Assembly (NCBI RefSeq): GCF_021134715.1
Contig: NC_060023.1
Location: forward strand, 806,001 to 870,000
Reading direction: 5' to 3'
DNA: 64,000 bases
Source: Daphnia pulex
Lineage: Eukaryota > Arthropoda > Branchiopoda > Diplostraca > Daphniidae
The first letter of the stretch is position 1; each line of letters opens with the position of its first letter. Below are positions 57,480 to 64,000 of the stretch, piece after piece. A model generated the notes under the pieces. It was not told the origin of the DNA and made no database searches. It saw only the letters and a list, made by a program, of their open reading frames with translations. The position numbers and the translations under genes are program-made.

Positions 57480-58899
57480 TTAATCTTGGTGCTCCAGTTC
57501 AGTCACGAATTTCAAGTCGGAGCCGGCCAAATTCTTTTCAATCCACTCGTCGATTCGGCTGTTCAATTCCGGACTGAAGTGATTTTTCCAGTCACCCGTT
57601 TTACCTAAATAATATCAGTTATTTAATTTTTTAAAATTCAATTTCATTTTGAATTAATGATTTGTAAAAATGATGTTTTTACCTTTACGAATAAACTTGC
57701 CATCTGGTTTCATCCAGCCAAGTTTTTTGCCTAATTCGTTGTTGACTGATTCGTTCTTTTGAAAATTGTCAAATCTCAAATGTTCCGTTATGTTGTCCAG
57801 TTGCTCATCAGTCGGCGACTGATTGAGAAAAGCGGCTACTTTGACAATCTCGCCTCGTAAGTCCTAGTGGGACAACAACAAAATTAAAGACAAATATTCC
57901 GATAGATACAGCAATAATGTTTTGAATTACTACCTTTTTCATATCTTCGAAGAACACGAAGTGTAAATTCGGGTGATGGCGCTTGGACCAGGCGTCAAGA
58001 ACATTAGGGAAGAATGGCGAAAACAAAACTGCACCCGAATTTTACCCGCAAAGAAAAATACATTTAATAGAGTAACGACCAAGTATTTCATTTACCGCTG
58101 CATACTTTCGTCATCCATGAAATACTGGGCGAATTCTTCCAAGTTTCCTTGGTAGTCGTAAAGTTTCATCAATTTATGATGGTGATAAAACGAGACGATG
58201 GCATCTTTGGGGTTTCGGGCGACGTAAACCACCTATGCATAGCACATTTATTTCCGGTTTAGTCAAATAGACGAAAAGTCAAACTTACTTTAGAAGTATC
58301 AAGTAACTTGGGATGAAGCAAATAAAAAGGCAAATGACTTTTGAAGATCCGCGGGGAAGGCCTCGTATTAAAAGAGTCAAGCAATTCACTATTTTGTGGT
58401 GACAACTCGGCATCCGAAGAGAGAAATGGTTTCCTGAGATAATAACATTAGATAATGCTGTAAAAAATGATTTGCCTTGTATACTCTGTAAAAGGAGCAC
58501 GAACAAATAGAGGAGTTTCTTTGGCTTTCTCCGTGTCGCAGTTGTTCATCAGTAGCCACAACAGTTCAGAAGTCCAAGTTGTACCTGATTCCAAATTTAA
58601 ATCGCAGATCCATCAGTTTTAAAAACGTTTGAACTAATTATGATCAAAACTAGATTTATACCGCATTTGGGGAACGTAAGTAGCCAGATGTCGTCAGCTC
58701 TCGGCTCCATCCGGTAAAGTCTTTCTGCGTGTTTTCCGTACAACGGGGTCATGACGAAATTTCCCGGTTCACTTCGAACCAGTCCCGTAGTGTACCCATT
58801 AAAAAGATCAGTGAATTCCTTTGACCTTGTCTTGGGAATCACATTGAACTTGACGTTTAGCTGGAGCCCATTGGATTTCTCTTCGTCCAACTGAGACAT
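57480..58899 (-). CDS. Cytosolic sulfotransferase (SULT), tandem copy 1
   Basis: Seven exons: 58899-58662, 58584-58485, 58433-58289, 58232-58106, 58028-57934, 57863-57683 and 57604-57480, giving 336 residues. It carries all SULT hallmarks: the PAPS 5'-phosphosulfate loop TFPKCGTTWTSE across the exon 1/2 join, the catalytic His in IFKSHLPFYLL, the 3'-phosphate site [18 protein letters not shown] and the C-terminal [13 protein letters not shown]. The enzyme transfers sulfonate from PAPS to small hydroxyl or amine acceptors in the cytosol (xenobiotics, hormones). Start chosen at MSQLDEE because the upstream open frame has no ATG and the other copies start with MSRFD. Substrate unknown. Confidence 0.93.
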
Positions 58900-59314
58900 A
58901 TTTTTGATTGCGTCTTGCGTGTCTGGCAGAATATGTATCACTCGTCTCCCTTTCACGATGGTTTATTTTTTAGGTGGATAAGATAACTCATTATGGGGTT
59001 GAAATGACTATGCGATTTTGTTCTACTTGATTAGATTTTCTACATAGTCATTCTTGAACTGATAAGGAGTGTCAGTGTGTGACACATAAAACGAAATCAG
59101 TGCATCCATTGTTTAAAATCATTGAAAAAACAGTTAGCCAGCTCAATCGATCACAAGAGTATGGGCAGATTTATTCTAATAATCGAAATTGTAAAAGTAA
59201 GTATGCTATACTACACCTATAACAATCAAATGCCACATCCTAATTGCGTGATGCACAGCACAGCAAGTGTCAAACCTGGAATGGCTTACCAACCTGAGTC
59301 AATTTGTGCTTATC

Positions 59315-60780
59315 TTAATCTTGATGCTCCAGTTCTGTAACAAACTTCAAATCGGAACCGGCCAAGTTTTTCTCGATCCACTCGTCAATTCGGCTGTTTA
59401 ACTCCGGACTGAAGTGATTTTTCCAATCTCCTGTTTTACCTGAGGAGTTCAATTTGGTTTTCTAAAATGAGTTTCACGTGAGCAAGGATTGCTTCAAATA
59501 ATTTTACCTTTGCGGATAAACTTGCCGTCAGGATTCATCCAGCCCTGTTTCTTGCCGGCCTCGTTGTTGACTGATTCGTTCTTTTCGAAATTGTCAAACC
59601 TCAAATGCTCCGTTATCTTGTCCAGTTGCTCATCAGTCGGCGATTGATTGAGGAACGTGGCCACTTTGACGATCTCGCCTCGTAAATCCTAATGGAATCA
59701 ATAAAAGACAAAAAGATAAACCGATTGTTCTTTCAACAGTTTATAAAGTTCTTTGATTACCTTTTTCATGTCTTCGAAGAACATGAAATGCATATTCGGG
59801 TGATTGCGCTTGGACCAGGCGTCGAGCATATGCGGGAAAAACGGCGAATACAAAACTAAATCCCCCCCAACGAAGAATAATTAATTTAATCGAATAAAAC
59901 GTTCATCTCGTTCGAACTATACATACTTTCGTCATCCATGAAATACTGGGCGAATTCTTCCAAGGTTCCTTGATAATCGTGAAATTTAATCAACTTGTGA
60001 TGGTGATAAAATGAGACGATGGCATCTTTGGGGTTTCGGGCGACGTAAACCACCTATATATGTACGCACAAAACAGTATTAAACATTGGATTAAGTAATC
60101 ACAAGTGAAGTAGCGAAAAGTTCAACTTACTTTCGAGGTATCGAGTAATTTGGGATGAAGTAAATAGAATGGCATATGACTTTTGAAAATCCGCGGTGAC
60201 GACATCTTGTCGGCAGAATTCAGCATTTTATTTCTTTCAGGTGATAGTTCAGTCTCTGAGGTAAGAAATGGCACTCTGAAATGAAAAAAAAAATTATGTC
60301 GTTATAATTATAAAAATTACATAGTTCAAATTAGTTCATGGGCTTGGCATACTCTATAAAAGGAGCACGAAGAAACAAAGGGGTTGAAGTGGCTTTCTCC
60401 GTGTCGCAATTGTTCATGACAAGCCATAACAGTTCAGAAGTCCAAGTTGTACCTGATAACAATTTTGAATAGAAGATAAGACAGTTATTACTTAATCTAA
60501 CCATATTATGCAGTCGATTACGTAAAGGGTGTCTATGCTTACCACATTTGGGGAACGTAAGTAGCCAAACGTCATCAGTTCTCGGCTGCATCCGGTAAAG
60601 TCTGTCTGCGTGTTTTGCGTACAATGGCGTAAAGACAAACTTTCCCGGCTCACTTCGAACCAGTCCTGTAGTGTATCCTTTAAAATGCTGATTGAATTTC
60701 TTCAATCTTGTCTTGGGAATAACGTTAAACTTGACGTTAAGCTCAAGCTTCTTGAAATTCTCTTCGTCAAAACGAGACAT
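59315..60780 (-). CDS. Cytosolic sulfotransferase (SULT), tandem copy 2
   Basis: Exons 60780-60543, 60452-60353, 60275-60131, 60053-59927, 59855-59761, 59688-59508 and 59439-59315. Each exon has exactly the length of its counterpart in copy 1; the product is again 336 residues. Starts [19 protein letters not shown]. Motifs [41 protein letters not shown] and [13 protein letters not shown] are intact. Closest to copy 3. Most differences fall in the exon-3 loop before the catalytic His ([20 protein letters not shown]), a region that shapes the acceptor pocket in this family. Confidence 0.93.
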
Positions 60781-61172
60781 TTTTACGATCACGTCTGAAG
60801 TCTTTGGCAAGTAAAGTAGCACTGACGTTTTAATTTCCTTTCTGTCCTGATTTCATTTTTGTATGGATAAGATAAGCAAACATCTCATTTGGATGACTAT
60901 GGGGATTGGCTATTTCTGATAAGATTTTCTAGACACACATCATTGTCCTCCATATTTAAACAGATAGGAGTGAGACAGATCAGATGTCATAAACAGTTAG
61001 CCAATCTCAAAGATCACAAGTTAACGATAATGTATTCCAATAATCGGAATTGTGAAAATAAAATATGTCCCATTTCTAATGAAACCAAATAAAACATTTC
61101 CCTCAGTCACACAGGGCTCGGTATATCTACTAAGATGGGTTAGCAAGTTGATTGGTTAGTATTTTACTTATT

Positions 61173-62606
61173 TTAATCTTGATGATCCAATTCCGTCACA
61201 AACTTCAAATCAGTACCGGCCAAGTTCTTTTCGATCCACTCGTCGATTCGGCTGTTCAATTCTGGACTGAAGTGATTTTTCCAGTCACCCGTTTTACCTG
61301 AGCGAGTTGAAATTAGTTTCTTAAATAGAATTTCGTGTGAGCGAGAATTGCTCCAAATTATTTTACCTTTGCGGATGAACTTGCCGTCAGGATTCATCCA
61401 GCCCTGTTTCTTGCCGGCCTCGTTATTGACTGATTCGTTCTTCTCGAAATTGTCGAACCGCAAATGCTCCGTTATCTTGTCCAGTTGCTCATCAGTTGGC
61501 GATTGATTGAGGAACGCGGCCACTTTGACGATCTCGCCTCGTAAATCCTTGTGGAATCAATAAAAGCAAAAAGATAAATCGATAGTTCTTTCAACAGTTT
61601 ATAAAGTTCTTTGATTACCTTTTTCATGTCTTCGAAGAACATGAAATGCAAATTCGGGTGATTGCGCTTGGACCAGGCGTCGAGCATATGCGGGAAAAAC
61701 GGTGCATACACAACTAAATTATTCCCCAACGAAGAGAAATTAATAAAATCGAATGAAAAGTTTATCTCGCTCCAACTACAATACTTTCGTCATCCATGAA
61801 ATACTGGGCGAATTCTTCCAAGGTTCCTTGGTAGTCGTGAAATTTTAGCAACTTGTGGTGGTGATAAAACGAGACCATGGCATCTTTGGGGTTTCGGGCG
61901 ACGTAAACCACCTATGTACGCACAACTCAGAACAAAACATGAAATAAAGTACTCAGGTTAAGTAGTGAAAATTTCAAATTACTTTCGAGGTATCGAGTAA
62001 TTTGGGATGAAGCAAATAGAATGGCATATGACTTTTGAATATCCGCGGTGACGGCATCTTATCGAAAGAATTCAACATTTGATTATTTCGCTCTGATAAT
62101 TCAGTCTCTGAAGTGATAAATGGCACACTGAAATTTAAAAAAAAAATAATTCATGTCGTTATAATTACAAAAATTACATAATTCATGGGCTTGGCATACT
62201 CTATAAAAGGAGCACGAGCAATCAAAGGAGTCGAAGTGGCTTTCTCTGTGTCGCAATTGTTCATGACAAGCCATAACAGTTCAGAAGTCCAAGTTGTACC
62301 TGATAATAAATTTGAATCGCCAATTAGTCAATTATTGCTTAATCTATGTAAAGAATGTCTAGGTTTACCGCATTTAGGGAACGTGAGCAGCCAGACGTCA
62401 TCAGTTCTCGGCTGCATCCTGTAAAGTCTGTCTGCGTGTTTTGCGTACAATGGCGTAAAGACAAACTTTCCCGGCTCACTTTGAACCAGTCCCGTAGTGT
62501 ATCCTTTAAAATGCTGATTAAATTTCTTCAATCTTGTCTTGGGAATAACGTTAAACTTGACGTTAAGCTCAAGCTTCTTGAAATTCTCTTGGTCAAAGCG
62601 AGACAT
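61173..62606 (-). CDS. Cytosolic sulfotransferase (SULT), tandem copy 3
   Basis: Exons 62606-62369, 62299-62200, 62127-61983, 61911-61785, 61713-61619, 61547-61367 and 61297-61173, same lengths as copies 1 and 2, 336 residues. Starts [23 protein letters not shown]-binding and catalytic motifs are intact. The exon-3 loop reads SETELSERNNQMLNSFDKMP, and one site in exon 4 has Met for Ile ([12 protein letters not shown]). Intergenic sequence upstream (62640-62800) closely resembles that of copy 2 (60830-61000), so the duplication unit included the promoter. Confidence 0.93.
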
Positions 62607-62968
62607 ATTTGTGAACACGTCTTAAGTCTTTGGCAAGTAAAGTAGCACTGACGTTTTAATTTCCTTTCTGTCCTGATTTCATTTTTGTATGGATAAGAAA
62701 AGCAAACATCTCATTTGAATGACTATGGGGATTGGCTTTTTTTGATAAGATTTTCTACACACTCATCATGATCATCCATATTTTGAGAGATAGGAGTGTG
62801 ACAGATCAGATGTCATAACCATTAACCAATCTCAAAGATTCTAGGTAAAAGACAATTTATTCCAATAATATGAATTGTGAAAATAAAATGTCATATTTCT
62901 AATGAAACCACATAAAAAAAAACCTACTTAGATAGGTGAGAAGTTGAGTGGTTAGTGTTTTACTTATT

Positions 62969-64000
62969 TTAATCTTGATGCTCCAGTTCCGTCACAAACT
63001 TCAAATCAGTACCGGCCAAGTTCTTTTCGATCCACTCGTCGATTCGGCTGTTTAATTCTGGGCTGAAATGATTTTTCCAGTCTCCCGTTTTACCTGTCAG
63101 TTGCAAATATAAATAATGGCTTTACAACTTTAAAAGGAAAAATAAATCTGAAAATCTACCATTGCGAATAAATCTCCCGTCTTCATTCATGGCGCCAAAT
63201 TTTTTGCCCGATTCGCTGTTGACGGATTCATTTTTCTGGAAATTTTCAAACTTCAAATGTTCGGTCAGTTTTCCCAACTGCTCGTCACTGTACGATTTTC
63301 CGAGGAAGGTGGCAACTTTCTCGATTTCTCCACGCAAATCCTGTTGTTAGGAAGCATTAGGATCCATATTTTTAGCGTAATTTGGGGTGAGGGAATTAAC
63401 TAGTATTACCTTTTTCATGTCCTCGTAGAACATGAAATGCATGTTTGGATGGTGACGTTTAGACCAGGCGTCCAAAATGTGTGGGAAAAAAGGAGCGTAC
63501 ACAACTGTTATTCAAATTTTACAAATATTCGTCAGTTATTTGAAATGTGGAAGGGAGGATATTGTTTGGTTTACCTTCATCGTTGATGAAGAATTCCGCA
63601 AATTCGTCCAAAGTTCCGGTATAACCGTGCACTTTAATCAATTTGTGATGGAAGTAGTATGAAACGATTACGTCTTTGGGATTGCGAGCCACGTAAACTA
63701 CCTGCAGTCAATTACTGATTAATGACGTATGGAGTCTACAGGTTATAAGCGAGATTACGTCATACCTTGGTTGTGTCGAGAAGCTCAGGAGGCAGCAAAT
63801 AAAACGGCAAATGAGGTCGTATGACTCTCGGAGACGGAAGCTTTTCCACCTTGTCCACCGTCATGAGGAAATTTTTCATTGGCCCAGACACCGCACTCAA
63901 GTAAGGCATTCTGTGACAATCAAATCAAATTAAAATTAAAACTTAAAAGTAAATAAACAATAAACGTATACTCTAAGAAAGGAGCCCGGCTATGAAGTTG
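62969..64000 (-). CDS. Cytosolic sulfotransferase (SULT), tandem copy 4, partial
   Basis: Exons 7 to 3 are complete (63093-62969, 63340-63160, 63504-63410, 63701-63575, 63910-63766) and exon 2 enters at the window edge (64000-63972, ...LHSRAPFL). Exon 1 and the start lie outside. Exon lengths match the other copies. This is the most divergent member: VIRPHLPFYLLPPELLDTTK around the catalytic His, [20 protein letters not shown] in the 3'-phosphate site, and RNGKTGDW where the others have RKGKTGDW, a Lys to Asn change in a PAPS-contacting loop. It may act on different acceptors; no break is seen. Confidence 0.9.

Noticed and set aside
1-64000. CRISPR array, prophage or bacterial contamination
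   Set aside because: Introns, tRNA style and gene families are eukaryotic throughout; no regular repeat-spacer pattern was seen.

Overview
The window reads as nuclear DNA of an arthropod, most likely a branchiopod crustacean close to Daphnia. This is an inference. It rests on short introns (about 50-200 bp) with GT/AG borders, TATA boxes followed about 20-35 bp later by TCAGT-type initiators, a chitin-binding 4 (Rebers-Riddiford) cuticle protein, a peritrophin-type chitin-binding protein, short divergent ionotropic receptors, a tandem sulfotransferase array, and arthropod-style tRNA-Cys, tRNA-Glu and tRNA-Phe genes. I saw no bacterial operon, CRISPR array, rRNA gene or coding virus-like element. 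Most of the gene models below were rebuilt by joining exons by hand, with splice phase checked at each junction.

Region 1 (1-8.4 kb) is gene-poor. It holds a 1-kb direct repeat (70-1110 and 5438-6510) and the first copy of a 1.8-kb dispersed repeat that recurs at 51.7-53.6 kb and in part near 57 kb. Region 2 (8.4-25.7 kb) carries small secreted-protein genes: a peritrophin (8568-9193), a two-module CX9C protein (9519-10596, minus), a PAN-like protein (13835-14863, minus), a His-rich prepropeptide (16426-16841) and a mucin/CUB-like protein (19326-21684). Six tRNA genes lie among them. Region 3 (26-34.5 kb) has two tandem, intact ionotropic receptor genes on the minus strand, a small coiled-coil secreted protein, and two copies of an unrecognised two-exon segment.

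Region 4 (39.3-44.7 kb) contains a foldback element, a MITE with TTAA target duplications, and a decaying tandem array of Tyr/Thr/Pro-rich (YYT-repeat) secreted-protein genes with repeated core promoters. Region 5 (46.9-48.7 kb) is an intact 514-residue cuticle protein whose first 370 residues are a 15-nt codon repeat. Region 6 (50.1-57.3 kb) holds beta-1,3-galactosyltransferase (GT31) relics, the second and third copies of the dispersed repeat, and a small repeat family that carries a scrap of YYT coding sequence. Region 7 (57.5-64 kb) is a head-to-tail array of four cytosolic sulfotransferase genes on the minus strand with identical exon lengths; the last runs off the window.

Functional themes are cuticle and peritrophic matrix structure, chemosensation and phase-II conjugation. 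These fast-turnover, tandemly duplicating families are typical of crustacean accessory gene content. The most unusual items are the His-rich prepropeptide, the two-module CX9C protein, the promoter/coding chimeras in the YYT array, and the 1.8-kb repeat with its conserved hairpin.
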